A stretch of DNA of 64,000 bases from Pseudobacteroides cellulosolvens ATCC 35603 = DSM 2933 (lineage in GTDB: Bacteria > Bacillota > Clostridia > Acetivibrionales > DSM-2933): NCBI RefSeq assembly GCF_001262605.1, contig NZ_LGTC01000001.1:2399501-2463500 (forward strand). The letters are read 5' to 3'. The position numbers were made by a program, and so were the translations under genes. Under the pieces are notes generated by a model, which saw only the letters and a list, made by a program, of their open reading frames with translations, did not search any database and was not told the DNA's origin. Below, piece by piece: positions 1 through 8,868 of the stretch (positions are counted from its first letter, which is position 1; every line of letters starts with the position of its first letter).

Positions 1-811
1 CCTCTTCCTTGTTTTCAACATAGCCTAAAACAAAAACAAATACTTTTTCTTCATTTGGAGCAAGCTTTACATTCAGACCATGTGATGCAATAGGGTTCCA
101 TCCTGTAGCTACTGAATTTCTAGATTTACCTTCAGCAACAACCTCAGGTTCATGCAATCCGCCGAACTGACCCAAGAATGTGTCTCTGTCAGTATCAAAT
201 CCGTCAATAGGAGTATTTACACTATAAAATGCAAAATGATTACGTCTTTCCCTGTAGTCTGTCTTATGATAAATAACGCTTCCATCTACTTCAACAGCTC
301 CAATGCTGTAAGTTCTTTGGTAGTTTGTCATATCATCATAAGCATTATAAAGACAGAATTCTATGAATGAAAATAGTGAAACTTCTTTTGCACTGCTTCC
401 TGTATTCTTTAAGGATACTCTGTGTATCTCAACATTATCACCAAGAGGAATGGTATAAGTAATTTCAGTCTGAAGGTTGTTCTTAACACCCTTAATCTTT
501 GTATAGCCGAGACCATGTCTGCATTCATAGCTGTCAAGATCCTTTTTAACAGGCATCCAGCTTGGTGAGTAATATTCATTTCCATCTTTAATGTAGAAAT
601 ATCTTCCGCCATTATCAAGTGGAATGTTGTTATATCTGTATCTTGTTATTCTTCTAAGTCTTGCATCCTTGTAAAAGCAGTAACCTCCTGCTGTATTTGA
701 AACAAGACCAAACATATCATCACTGCCAAGGTAATTTATCCAGGGATATGGAGTTTTCGGAGTGTTTATAACATATTCCCTGCTTTTATCATCAAAGTAT
801 CCAAACTTCAT
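1..811 (-). CDS. Cellobiose phosphorylase (GH94), N-terminal part, cut by window edge
   Basis: Translating the minus strand from ATG at 809-811 gives an open frame to base 1 (270 codons, no stop). It begins [15 protein letters not shown] and contains [27 protein letters not shown] and [18 protein letters not shown], which I recognise as the N-terminal beta-sandwich of GH94 cellobiose phosphorylases. These cytoplasmic enzymes split cellobiose with phosphate into glucose 1-phosphate and glucose. A GAAAGGAG Shine-Dalgarno (820-827) sets the start. The catalytic (alpha/alpha)6 barrel lies outside the window. It follows a sugar ABC importer on the same strand, which fits cellodextrin uptake. A cellodextrin phosphorylase cannot be fully excluded from the N-terminus alone. 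Confidence 0.88.
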   Translation of the reverse strand, partial: MKFGYFDDKSREYVINTPKTPYPWINYLGSDDMFGLVSNTAGGYCFYKDARLRRITRYRYNNIPLDNGGRYFYIKDGNEYYSPSWMPVKKDLDSYECRHGLGYTKIKGVKNNLQTEITYTIPLGDNVEIHRVSLKNTGSSAKEVSLFSFIEFCLYNAYDDMTNYQRTYSIGAVEVDGSVIYHKTDYRERRNHFAFYSVNTPIDGFDTDRDTFLGQFGGLHEPEVVAEGKSRNSVATGWNPIASHGLNVKLAPNEEKVFVFVLGYVENKEE

Positions 812-1146
812 TTTATAAGCTCCTTTCGAGTATTTAAAGACACACCTAAAAGCTACACTATTTAAATGTGCTGTCAATAAAATTTTATGGAATCACTTAG
901 GAATGCCTTAGAAATAACTTCGTATTCTCAAGGACAAAATCCCGACGATTTAACGGAGTTTTGGATGATGAGAATCGGATGTTATTTCTTAGCCATTACT
1001 TATTATAAAATCTCTAAACTGTCTACAAACTTGTACCTACAAAAAGACCATTATAGGGTGTAATTTAATGTTAAAACCTTATAACAGCCTTATATTCAAA
1101 ATTTATTTAGTTTTTAAGCAACTTAAAATAAATAAATATTCTATAA
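812..1146. other. Intergenic gap between permease and cellobiose phosphorylase genes
   Basis: There is no credible gene in these 335 bases. The stretch holds the inverted repeat at 901-999 and otherwise AT-rich sequence. The gap is much longer than those between the three transporter genes (3 and 28 bases), so the phosphorylase may have its own transcription signal or be modulated by the hairpin. I see no clear U-tract terminator. Confidence 0.5.
901..999. repeat. Palindromic intergenic element, family 1, copy A (diverged)
   Basis: Arms 901-930 and 969-999 are imperfect inverted repeats of about 30 bases (left arm begins GAATGCCTTAGAAATAACTT) around a loop of about 38 bases. The arms resemble those of the other family-1 copies (AATG..TTAGAAATAACTTC against AATGACTAAAATATAACTTCC), but the core is different. 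It lies between the permease and cellobiose phosphorylase genes. Confidence 0.6.
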
Positions 1147-2052
1147 TTATTCTTTTACAGCTCCAGCAGTTAATCCGCTTATTATATATTTAGAACAGAA
1201 TGAGAACACGATTATAATAGGCAGCATTGACATTGCAATGGCAGAATAAACTGCACCGTAGTCGTTCTGATAAACACCCTTAGCGAGTGCTGCCATAAGA
1301 GGCATTGTAAACTTTTCCTGTGTATTCAAAATGAACAACGGCAGCAAGTAACTGTTCCATGAGCCTACAAAAGTAAATATTGACATAGTAGCCAATGAAG
1401 GTATAATCATAGGAATTACTATGCTGTTAAATATCCTAAACTCCGAACAACCATCCATTCTGGCAGATTCCAATATTGAATCGGAAACAGTACCCTGTAT
1501 ATAATAACGTGTAAAGAATACCATTGCAGGATTTGCAATTGCAGGTATTACTAATGCAAGTCTATTATTCATAAGGTTAAGTGAATACATTACCTCACTT
1601 ATACCAGCTAATGCTATCTGCTGAGGAACGATCAACGATCCTAATACAAGAGCAAATAAAAACTCTTTTCCTTTAAATTTATATTTTGCAAAACCAAAGG
1701 AAGTCAACGCACCGAAATATCCTGATAATACAGTAGCACTTACCGCAATCATAATACTGTTAAACATACCAGTCCATATAGGAACCAGTAACGTCATTCT
1801 TTTATAGTTTTCCAGAAATTCAAGTCCAGGTATCAGCAAGAGTTTCTGGGCAATATCAACACTTGAATGAGTACAGTTTATAATCATGAAGTAAAAAGGA
1901 AGAAAGCATATTACACCCAAAGCTGTCAAGAATATATACAATATAGTCTTTCCAATGCTGAATCTACCCTTTTTCTTAACAGTATAAAAATTACTGTTTA
2001 AGTTCTTTGCAGTAGCACCACTATAGTTCGCACTATAGCTCATTATATCCAC
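1147..2052 (-). CDS. Carbohydrate ABC transporter permease, MalG type
   Basis: A 301-residue inner-membrane permease of the binding-protein-dependent sugar importer family (MalG-like, CUT1). It has six hydrophobic segments and the cytoplasmic EAA loop near residues 187-215 (ESARMDGCSEFRIF, then IVIPMIIPSLA), which contacts the ATPase. It starts 3 bases after the other permease stops, so the two are surely cotranscribed and probably form a heterodimer. The next gene on the strand is cellobiose phosphorylase, so a cello-oligosaccharide substrate is the best inference. No ATP-binding subunit is encoded nearby; such importers often share a general MsmK-type ATPase encoded elsewhere. Confidence 0.9.
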   Translation of the reverse strand: MDIMSYSANYSGATAKNLNSNFYTVKKKGRFSIGKTILYIFLTALGVICFLPFYFMIINCTHSSVDIAQKLLLIPGLEFLENYKRMTLLVPIWTGMFNSIMIAVSATVLSGYFGALTSFGFAKYKFKGKEFLFALVLGSLIVPQQIALAGISEVMYSLNLMNNRLALVIPAIANPAMVFFTRYYIQGTVSDSILESARMDGCSEFRIFNSIVIPMIIPSLATMSIFTFVGSWNSYLLPLFILNTQEKFTMPLMAALAKGVYQNDYGAVYSAIAMSMLPIIIVFSFCSKYIISGLTAGAVKE

Positions 2053-2055
2053 CCC

Positions 2056-3012
2056 TTAATTATTAGCTAAATTTTTGTCAAGAAGCTTAAAGGTAATTGC
2101 AACACAGATTACTACTATGACAAACATACCAGCATAAATTGTTGCACCATAACCGTAATTCATGTTCTTGATAGTCATATTGTACATATACATAACCAAA
2201 GTGTAAGCTTTATCCAACGGTGCACCAACACCGTTTGTCAAAACGTAAGGAATATCGAATATTGTCAAACCACCTATGACTGATGTAACAATATTATACA
2301 TAATACTTCCTTTTATACCTGGTATAGTGATATGTCTGAATGTCTGCCACCTGTTAGCACCATCAACATCTGCAGCTTCATACAAATCATCAGGAATAGC
2401 TTTAATACCGGCCATGAATATGATCATACTATAACCGAACCACATCCACCACAACGTAAAGGAAATAGCTCCTCTTGTAGCAGTTACATCCTGAAGCCAA
2501 TAGAATGGCTCAGACAAAACGTTTAGCTTCATAAGAAGCATATTTAATGAACCTGCCTGCCAATCAAGAATGTAATAGAATAGCAAACCAACTGATGCCA
2601 TAGTTACAAGATTTGGTAAGTAAAAGATAGCTCTGAAGAAACCTGCGGCTTTTATTTGTGCTTTTCTGTCTGTCAATATTGATGCAAGGCCTATAGCAAA
2701 AATCATCTGCGGTATAACGTTTCCTAACCAAATAATAACGGTATTTGCCAAACACTGTCTAAAGGTACTATCCTTAAGCAATTCAGTAAAATTGTCAAAG
2801 CCGACAAACTTAGGTGCAACAGTACCTCCATCCCACGAATTGAAGCTTAGCCATAAGGTGTAAAACATAGGAAACAAGGTAAAAACAGCTAGTACCGCGA
2901 AAAAAGGGGCAATAAAAATATAGCCGTATTGACCGTATTTATCTCCTGCTCTTAATTTATTTAACAAAGTTCCCCTCCTAAAATATTTAATTGAGTTGTC
3001 CCTGGCAACCAT
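2056..3012 (-). CDS. Carbohydrate ABC transporter permease, MalF type
   Basis: A 318-residue permease with six predicted membrane segments and the EAA motif EAADVDGANRWQTFRHITIPG near residues 210-230. It is the MalF-like partner of the downstream permease. It lies 28 bases after the binding-protein gene in the order typical of CUT1 sugar importers (binding protein, F-type, G-type). The substrate is inferred from the neighbouring cellobiose phosphorylase and is not visible in the sequence. Confidence 0.9.
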   Translation of the reverse strand: MVARDNSIKYFRRGTLLNKLRAGDKYGQYGYIFIAPFFAVLAVFTLFPMFYTLWLSFNSWDGGTVAPKFVGFDNFTELLKDSTFRQCLANTVIIWLGNVIPQMIFAIGLASILTDRKAQIKAAGFFRAIFYLPNLVTMASVGLLFYYILDWQAGSLNMLLMKLNVLSEPFYWLQDVTATRGAISFTLWWMWFGYSMIIFMAGIKAIPDDLYEAADVDGANRWQTFRHITIPGIKGSIMYNIVTSVIGGLTIFDIPYVLTNGVGAPLDKAYTLVMYMYNMTIKNMNYGYGATIYAGMFVIVVICVAITFKLLDKNLANN

Positions 3013-3040
3013 TAAAGGTTCACAGGGCAGGAATTGAAAA

Positions 3041-4420
3041 TTACTCGACAGTTATGTCCTTCAAGTTAGTCTTAACCTTATCCTTGAATGTCTTGAGCAT
3101 ATCCTCCTTAGTACTTATCTTACCGGCAAGATATGATCTCATAGTGTCAACAAATGCATTCTCAATGGTGTCGTCATATTTTGTAAGAATGTTACCATTG
3201 ATGTCTTTAATAAATGGTTCATAGAACTTAAACAGATCAACGCCCATAATCTTACTAATTTCTCCAGCCCCCTGAGAAATTACCATAAGGTTATTCGGGA
3301 AGTCCTGATTTTCTAACGCCCATTTCTTCATTGCATCGTTATCAGCTGTAAAGTACTTTAAGAATTCCCATGCAAGTTCTTGTTTTTCTGACTTGCTATA
3401 AATTCCGAACCAAGTCCCCCCCCAGAAGTATGTAAATGGCGGCTTCACTATCCCCCATCTGTTTCCTCCTGTAGCGTTCTTGTCGTTTGATCCAACAATC
3501 CACGGAACCCCCCATGTAGGGCAAGCCCACGCCAAAGCTTTATCATCTGACGCAATAGCAGCTGACCATGCTGGTGACCATTGGTCAAATGCAGCTTCGT
3601 ATTTGTTGTCTCTAAGCTTTTTTGCAAAATCAATGAAGTCTAACATTTTCTGATCGATTGTAAGTTTGTTATCAACAACCCAACCTTGGCCCCGACCACC
3701 GATATACATTTTTTGTGGTTCTTCGAAAGTCGGAAACAAAGATACTTTACCAGCACTCTTATCTTTCAAAGTCCTTGCTGTCTCAAGCATTTTTTCAGGT
3801 GTTGAAATCATATCAGCTATAGCTGATGGGTCATCTGTACCGAGATATTGTTTAGCTGCACCCTTCTTGTAAGCTACAGCGCCAGCTGCTGCCTGGTGTG
3901 ATAATGCTTTTAAACGAGCATTTGCATCAGTCCCAACTGCTACCGTATAAGGTATCATATTTCCAATGATATCCTTCGCTCTTTCAGTCAGATCCGCATA
4001 TGCCTCAGGCATTTCAACAAATCTCTTTACAAATGCTGACTCTGCCGGAAACACATCAGGTACGCCTGAACCAGCTCTTACTGCAGAAGTGATTTTGTTC
4101 TGATACTGTTGATCCTTGTCGGGTACGATTGAAATGTTGACTTTAATGTTTGGATAAGCAGCATTAAATGATTTTACAATATTTGGCCCTTCATCTTTAT
4201 TAAAGTGCCAAAATGTTATTTCACCTTTTAATGCCGTTCTATCCACGGGTGCCTCAGAAACCGAAGCACTAGCTTCTGCAGAAGGAGCTGCTGACGCTTC
4301 TGTAGATGAAGATGGTTCTGTTGAAGAAGCAGGATCCATATTTTCGCCACATGCTGCAAACATAGAAACCATCAATGATACACAAGCCACAACTGCCAAA
4401 AGCTTTTTGTACTTTTTCAT
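3041..4420 (-). CDS. Extracellular sugar-binding lipoprotein of an ABC importer
   Basis: A 459-residue solute-binding protein (SBP_bac_1 type). The N-terminus is a lipoprotein signal with basic MKKYKK, a hydrophobic core and Cys24 in FAAC, followed by a Ser/Ala/Glu-rich spacer (residues 30-60) that would tether the domain above the membrane. The mature part has GEITFWHFNKDEGPNIVKSF and Trp/Tyr-rich stretches (FTYFWGGTWFGIYS), typical of oligosaccharide binders. It is the first gene of a transporter operon that leads into cellobiose phosphorylase, so it probably binds cellobiose or cellodextrins. Its stoichiometric excess over the permeases would be expected from its first position. Confidence 0.88.
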   Translation of the reverse strand: MKKYKKLLAVVACVSLMVSMFAACGENMDPASSTEPSSSTEASAAPSAEASASVSEAPVDRTALKGEITFWHFNKDEGPNIVKSFNAAYPNIKVNISIVPDKDQQYQNKITSAVRAGSGVPDVFPAESAFVKRFVEMPEAYADLTERAKDIIGNMIPYTVAVGTDANARLKALSHQAAAGAVAYKKGAAKQYLGTDDPSAIADMISTPEKMLETARTLKDKSAGKVSLFPTFEEPQKMYIGGRGQGWVVDNKLTIDQKMLDFIDFAKKLRDNKYEAAFDQWSPAWSAAIASDDKALAWACPTWGVPWIVGSNDKNATGGNRWGIVKPPFTYFWGGTWFGIYSKSEKQELAWEFLKYFTADNDAMKKWALENQDFPNNLMVISQGAGEISKIMGVDLFKFYEPFIKDINGNILTKYDDTIENAFVDTMRSYLAGKISTKEDMLKTFKDKVKTNLKDITVE

Positions 4421-4863
4421 TAAATAACTGTCCTCCTTATGTATTCTATATATTTATATCAGCTCATGGAGAAAAGGCTCGGTACCAAACCTCCATGAAA
4501 TAATATCAAAACCTAGTCATGTCTTATATTTGAGGAGTAATCCAAAATAGCTGTTCCTAAGTTATATATTAATTCTGGATAACCAATATGTCAAGTGAAT
4601 AATTTTGTGCAAACCGTTATAAAAAACGCTGGTAATTCAGTCAATTTTTATGCAATATTATACACAATTTTAAATGGATTTGGCTTAAATCTTTTAATTA
4701 AATACAAATAATATAAGATAATTATACTGCTTTATTCTCTCTATCTATAAACTAACATCTATCAAATCGCGACTTATCAATTATACAACAAAATTTTGTA
4801 ACAATAAAGCCTTTTTATTTTAAAAATGATAATTAAAATATATTCAAAAAAATGGCATGTATA
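4421..4863. other. Intergenic region upstream of the sugar ABC operon
   Basis: These 443 bases between ftsK and the transporter operon hold no credible ORF. They contain the candidate promoter at 4566-4594. GCAAACCGTT at about 4609-4618 is faintly like half of a LacI-family operator but is not symmetric. No convincing ftsK terminator is seen. Confidence 0.5.
4566..4594 (-). promoter_or_regulatory. Candidate sigma-A promoter of the sugar ABC operon
   Basis: On the minus strand TTGACA (4594-4589) is followed after 17 bases by TAATAT (4571-4566). A perfect -35 and a 4/6 -10 lie about 145 bases upstream of the binding-protein start, leaving an untranslated leader of roughly 140 bases. Confidence 0.45.
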
Positions 4864-7275
4864 CTATTTGTTTTCACTCATTTGTAGTTCTTGCCACTGC
4901 TGTCTTGATATTAGGACTTGTCTGGGCTTGCTGCCCTCAAATTTACCTACAATACCTCTAGCTTCCATTTGATCAACAATTCTGGCAGCCCTAGCATATC
5001 CCACCTTAAACTTTCTCTGTATAAGAGAGACAGATGCCATACCTGCTTCTACTACAAGCTCTGTGGCCTGTGGAAGCAAACTGTCGTTATCTCCAGGGTC
5101 GCTTTCCTCTTCATTAGTGTTAAGATTACTAATCTCATCAATAAGGTCATTATTATATTCCACTTCACCCTGTGTCTTTATAAACTCAACAACCCTTTCA
5201 ACTTCTTTATCTGATACGAATGTACCTTTTACTCTAATAGGCTTTGGCTCTCCAACAGGATAAAACAGCATGTCCCCTCTTCCTAAAAGCTTTTCCGCAC
5301 CAGCCATATCAAGTATAGTTCTTGAATCTACCTGAGAACTTACTGCAAAGGCTATCCTTGACGGTATATTAGCTTTTATTACCCCGGTAATAACATCTAC
5401 GGAAGGTCTTTGAGTCGCTATTACAAGATGCATTCCCGCAGCTCTGGCCATTTGTGCAAGCCTGCATATGGCATCTTCCACCTCATTTGGAGCAACCATC
5501 ATAAGGTCTGCCAACTCATCAATTATGATAACAACTTGAGGCAGTCGCTTTTGCTGGCCATCCTCCTCAACTACGGAATTATAACCTTTAATATCTCTTA
5601 CTCCCTTTTCTGCAAAAAGCTTGTACCTGTTAACCATTTCCTGCACAGCCCAATTAAGTGCTCCAGCCGCTTTCTTGGCATCAGTAACAACAGGAATCAG
5701 CAGATGGGGTATTCCATTGTAAATACCAAGCTCAACAACCTTAGGGTCAACCATTAACAGCTTTACATCATCAGGAGAGGATTTATACAAGATACTAACA
5801 ATTATACTGTTAATACATACGCTCTTACCTGATCCTGTAGAACCTGCAATGAGCATATGGGGCATTTTACCTATATCTCCCACAATAGTATTTCCCGATA
5901 TATCCTTGCCGATGGAAAAAGCAAGTTTGGAAGGAAACCCCTGGAATTCTCTAGACTCTACAACTTCTTTCAAAAAAACGGGAATAACTTCTTTATTGGG
6001 TACTTCTATACCAATTGCTGCCTTTCCCGGAATCGGTGCTTCTATCCTTACACCAGAAGCAGCAAGGTTTAATGATATATCATCGGCAAGGTTGACAATT
6101 TTGCTGACCTTAACACCAGGACTCGGCTGCAGCTCATATCTAGTAACCGCAGGTCCTCTGCTTATATTAATCACTTTAACATCAACACCAAAGCTTTTTA
6201 AAGTTTCCTCAAGCTTTTTGGCCACTTCCATTGCCGTATTCTTTAATGTCTTTATGTCGCTGATTTCCTGATCATTATCATTTAAAAGCTCAAGGGGAGG
6301 AAAATTATAACTGGCACCAACCATTTCCTGTAATGATATTTCCTTGTCAACATCATTTTTTAAGCTTTCCACATCAATTTTCTTCTTCTTTTTTACATCC
6401 TTCATTATGAATTCTACATCTTCATCCATAATAGCCTCAAGACTGATTTCTCCCGAATTGGGTTGAACATCGCCTTCAACAGAAATGTCAAATTCATTAT
6501 TCCTCTCATTCTTGATTTCCTTAGGATTTTTCTTCTGATTGGTGTTTAAAGCCGACTCCTCTACATCATCACTGTCTGTGTTGAAGTTAATCAGCTTGAA
6601 TTTTCTTTTTGGGACAAGACCATCCTCATCTGCCACGCTGCCCCTAAAAGTATTTCTAACAGCATTGCCGGCACCTTTAATGACTTTCAGTTCGGTGCTT
6701 TTGTTTTTTACTCCTTTCAAGAAGCTTGCTAATGAAATATTTGTAAGGCGGATAAGCATTATAATGGAAAATGAAGTTAAAATTATAAGTGTCCCTACTG
6801 GGCGGAAAATTGATATAAGGGGCGTACTTATAATACCCCCTAGTATTCCTCCGCCGCTAAATTCATTGCCTAGATCGTAAAACACAAAAAGATGACCTAT
6901 AAATCCCTGATTAGTAAATATTTGTTTATCGTAGTTAGAACTGTAAAAGCCTGTACTAATAATTGAAGATAACATTAACAACACTATTATGATATGTAAA
7001 TATTTTTGATTAAGAGTATCATTCTTCTTAAAAATCATAAAAGCTGAATATACTATAAGCATCGGAGGAATGACATATGCAGGTATTCCCATAAAACCTA
7101 AAAGAACACTTTTTGACAGATTTCCAAATGCCCCAATAAGATCGCTATTAATCATTCCTATAAAAGCAAGGACACCTAGAGTTAACAGAATTAGACCAAT
7201 TATTTCATGATTGTACCTCAGTATTCCATTTTCATTTTTCTTATTTTTCTTCTTTTGTATTCTTTTTACCTTCAC
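4864..7275 (-). CDS. ftsK: DNA translocase FtsK/SpoIIIE
   Basis: An 803-residue ATP-driven double-stranded DNA pump that acts at the division or sporulation septum. Residues 25-185 contain about four membrane segments, followed by a charged linker (about 190-330). The alpha/beta motor domain carries Walker A GSTGSGKS (478-485) and a Walker B stretch VVIIIDELADLMM. A winged-helix gamma domain (about 735-800, with LIQRKFKVGYARAARIVDQM) reads polar DNA motifs. Length and domain order match SpoIIIE/SftA-type translocases of Firmicutes. The neighbours ylzJ and tepA are in the same order as in Bacillus subtilis, supporting orthology with SpoIIIE. Confidence 0.95.
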   Translation of the reverse strand: MKVKRIQKKKNKKNENGILRYNHEIIGLILLTLGVLAFIGMINSDLIGAFGNLSKSVLLGFMGIPAYVIPPMLIVYSAFMIFKKNDTLNQKYLHIIIVLLMLSSIISTGFYSSNYDKQIFTNQGFIGHLFVFYDLGNEFSGGGILGGIISTPLISIFRPVGTLIILTSFSIIMLIRLTNISLASFLKGVKNKSTELKVIKGAGNAVRNTFRGSVADEDGLVPKRKFKLINFNTDSDDVEESALNTNQKKNPKEIKNERNNEFDISVEGDVQPNSGEISLEAIMDEDVEFIMKDVKKKKKIDVESLKNDVDKEISLQEMVGASYNFPPLELLNDNDQEISDIKTLKNTAMEVAKKLEETLKSFGVDVKVINISRGPAVTRYELQPSPGVKVSKIVNLADDISLNLAASGVRIEAPIPGKAAIGIEVPNKEVIPVFLKEVVESREFQGFPSKLAFSIGKDISGNTIVGDIGKMPHMLIAGSTGSGKSVCINSIIVSILYKSSPDDVKLLMVDPKVVELGIYNGIPHLLIPVVTDAKKAAGALNWAVQEMVNRYKLFAEKGVRDIKGYNSVVEEDGQQKRLPQVVIIIDELADLMMVAPNEVEDAICRLAQMARAAGMHLVIATQRPSVDVITGVIKANIPSRIAFAVSSQVDSRTILDMAGAEKLLGRGDMLFYPVGEPKPIRVKGTFVSDKEVERVVEFIKTQGEVEYNNDLIDEISNLNTNEEESDPGDNDSLLPQATELVVEAGMASVSLIQRKFKVGYARAARIVDQMEARGIVGKFEGSKPRQVLISRQQWQELQMSENK

Positions 7276-7402
7276 TTTTGCACCCCCAAAAACATCGAAA
7301 AAAGTTAGTAATACAATTACTAACTTCGTTTTTAATATAACACATTTTTATTATCTTTTCTATAGTGAAATAAGTGACAATAAATGTTGTCAATTTTATG
7401 AA

Positions 7403-7630
7403 TTATTCTATTTCGGTGCCTGGCTGAAGTTTCGGATTCAAATATGCAGATAAGGAAGTGCTTAACACCCTTCCTACTACATATTTATTACTGCTGTTTT
7501 TAAATACCTCCACTTTCTCGCCCATGTAATTTATCTCCATAGTGGCTAAATTATCTGAAGCCTGATTACTGCTATTAAAGGAATTATTATTAAAAATGGA
7601 TTCATCAGGTATTATGGTATATAAAATCAT
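7403..7630 (-). CDS. YlzJ-like small protein
   Basis: A 75-residue protein ([13 protein letters not shown] start, ending [12 protein letters not shown]) resembling the YlzJ family, whose function is unknown. It has no membrane segment or signal. Its start overlaps the end of tepA by 4 bases (ATGA), so translation is probably coupled, and ftsK follows. The gene order tepA-ylzJ-ftsK is conserved in Bacilli and Clostridia. Recognition rests on size, the LxxGxEIE-like end and position. Confidence 0.7.
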   Translation of the reverse strand: MILYTIIPDESIFNNNSFNSSNQASDNLATMEINYMGEKVEVFKNSSNKYVVGRVLSTSLSAYLNPKLQPGTEIE

Positions 7631-8388
7631 TGGAGGGTTCCCCTGTCATTATTGCTAGCGTTATCCTTTTTCATAGCAATAAACTCATACAGCTTACTTA
7701 AGGCTTCTGAAAGTCCTCCCAAATCGTCTATAATTCCATTTTTAACAGCTTCCTCCCCAAACAACACAGTCCCCACATCATTTGCCAGTTCACCAGTCTT
7801 TAGCATTAATTCTTTAAATTTTTCCCTTGTTATTTTTGAGTTTTTTGATACAAATTGAACAACCCTCTCCTGCATCTTGTCAAAATATTCATATGCTTGC
7901 GGAACTCCTATTATCATCCCATTTAGCCTTATTGGGTGAATAGTCATTGTTGCAGAAGGTGCAATAAAGGAATGGGTTGTGGAAACAGCCATGGGAACCC
8001 CGATGCTATGTCCTCCTCCTAATACCAAAGAGACAGTAGGCTTGGACATACTTGCTATCATTTCAGCTATGGCAAGCCCTGCTTCCACATCTCCACCAAC
8101 TGTGTTTAAAATCAACAAAAGCCCATCAATTTCAGGGTTTTCCTCAATTGCAACCAACTGAGGAATTACATGCTCATATTTTGTGGTCTTGTTTTGCGGC
8201 GGCAGTACCATATGCCCTTCAATCTGCCCTATTACAGTAAGGCAGTGGATATTCCCTTTGTTGGTAACTAGCGGCGTAGTCCCCATTTCCTTTAAGGCTT
8301 CAATGTTTTCAGTTTTCATGCTTTGTTCCTCTGCAGCCTCTAAAGATTTAAACGGTTTGCTAAAGGTCACCTTGCTTTCTTCATTCAT
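7627..8388 (-). CDS. tepA: ClpP-like serine protease TepA (YmfB family)
   Basis: A 253-residue ClpP/crotonase-fold protease. The ClpP-type nucleophile motif GGGHSIG places the serine at about 128, and the histidine is in TIHPIR (His151). [22 protein letters not shown] (89-110) is the ClpP-like oxyanion strand and following helix. There is no Clp ATPase-binding signature or signal peptide. In B. subtilis the relative was described as translocation-enhancing protein TepA and is linked to spoIIIE, as here. The physiological substrate is uncertain. Confidence 0.85.
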   Translation of the reverse strand: MNEESKVTFSKPFKSLEAAEEQSMKTENIEALKEMGTTPLVTNKGNIHCLTVIGQIEGHMVLPPQNKTTKYEHVIPQLVAIEENPEIDGLLLILNTVGGDVEAGLAIAEMIASMSKPTVSLVLGGGHSIGVPMAVSTTHSFIAPSATMTIHPIRLNGMIIGVPQAYEYFDKMQERVVQFVSKNSKITREKFKELMLKTGELANDVGTVLFGEEAVKNGIIDDLGGLSEALSKLYEFIAMKKDNASNNDRGTLQ

Positions 8389-8868
8389 TTTTACACTTCC
8401 TTATAATATATAATAAATATTATTATTGGATGATTTTAATAAAAAAAACTAAGTAAAATATGTAATTTTGCGACAGCAAATTATTCTTTTCATAAAATTT
8501 TTCTTTAATTGTGGCTTTATTTTTGATATTGTAGAATAAAGATGACCAAATTTATTTACCATTTTGCAACCATTAATTATGTTATAACAGATTGCGGGGT
8601 AAATAACATAATTTTTTAGACATAAAAAAAAAGCCCATAAAGGGCTATTAGGGGAGTAAATTTTCTTACTCACAATAATTATCGACATAGATTTAAAAAA
8701 CTTAACACTAAATTTAAAATTTTTTTTAAATTTTTATTTATAACTTTTTATTCTCGAAAATGTTACAAAGTTATTAAGTATTTCTTTACCAAAGGTTTTT
8801 TAATATTCTCTGTAGAAATTAAAATAAAATTAATTAATCAATAAAATATTACAGATTGGGAGATACAT
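8389..8868. other. Divergent intergenic region tepA / GHL10-amidase gene
   Basis: These 480 AT-rich bases must contain the promoters of both divergent genes. The clear structures are a minus-strand terminator-like hairpin at 8624-8647 and a second hairpin just beside it (GAGTAA/TTACTC, about 8654-8671). I recognise no c-di-AMP or other known riboswitch here, although such elements often precede cell-wall hydrolase genes. Confidence 0.4.
8624..8647 (-). terminator. Terminator-like hairpin without an obvious upstream gene
   Basis: On the minus strand AGCCC-TTTAT-GGGCT is followed by a run of nine T (8632-8624). This is a good intrinsic terminator shape, but the nearest gene that would run into it in this orientation is absent: the next gene rightwards is on the plus strand. 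Confidence 0.5.

Noticed and set aside
4600..4625. LacI-type operator near the sugar ABC promoter
   Set aside because: GCAAACCGTT lacks the needed symmetry; it remains at chance level.
8449..8688. 79-codon minus-strand ORF upstream of tepA
   Set aside because: It spans the terminator-like hairpins, has no ribosome site, and its composition looks like translated AT-rich intergenic DNA.
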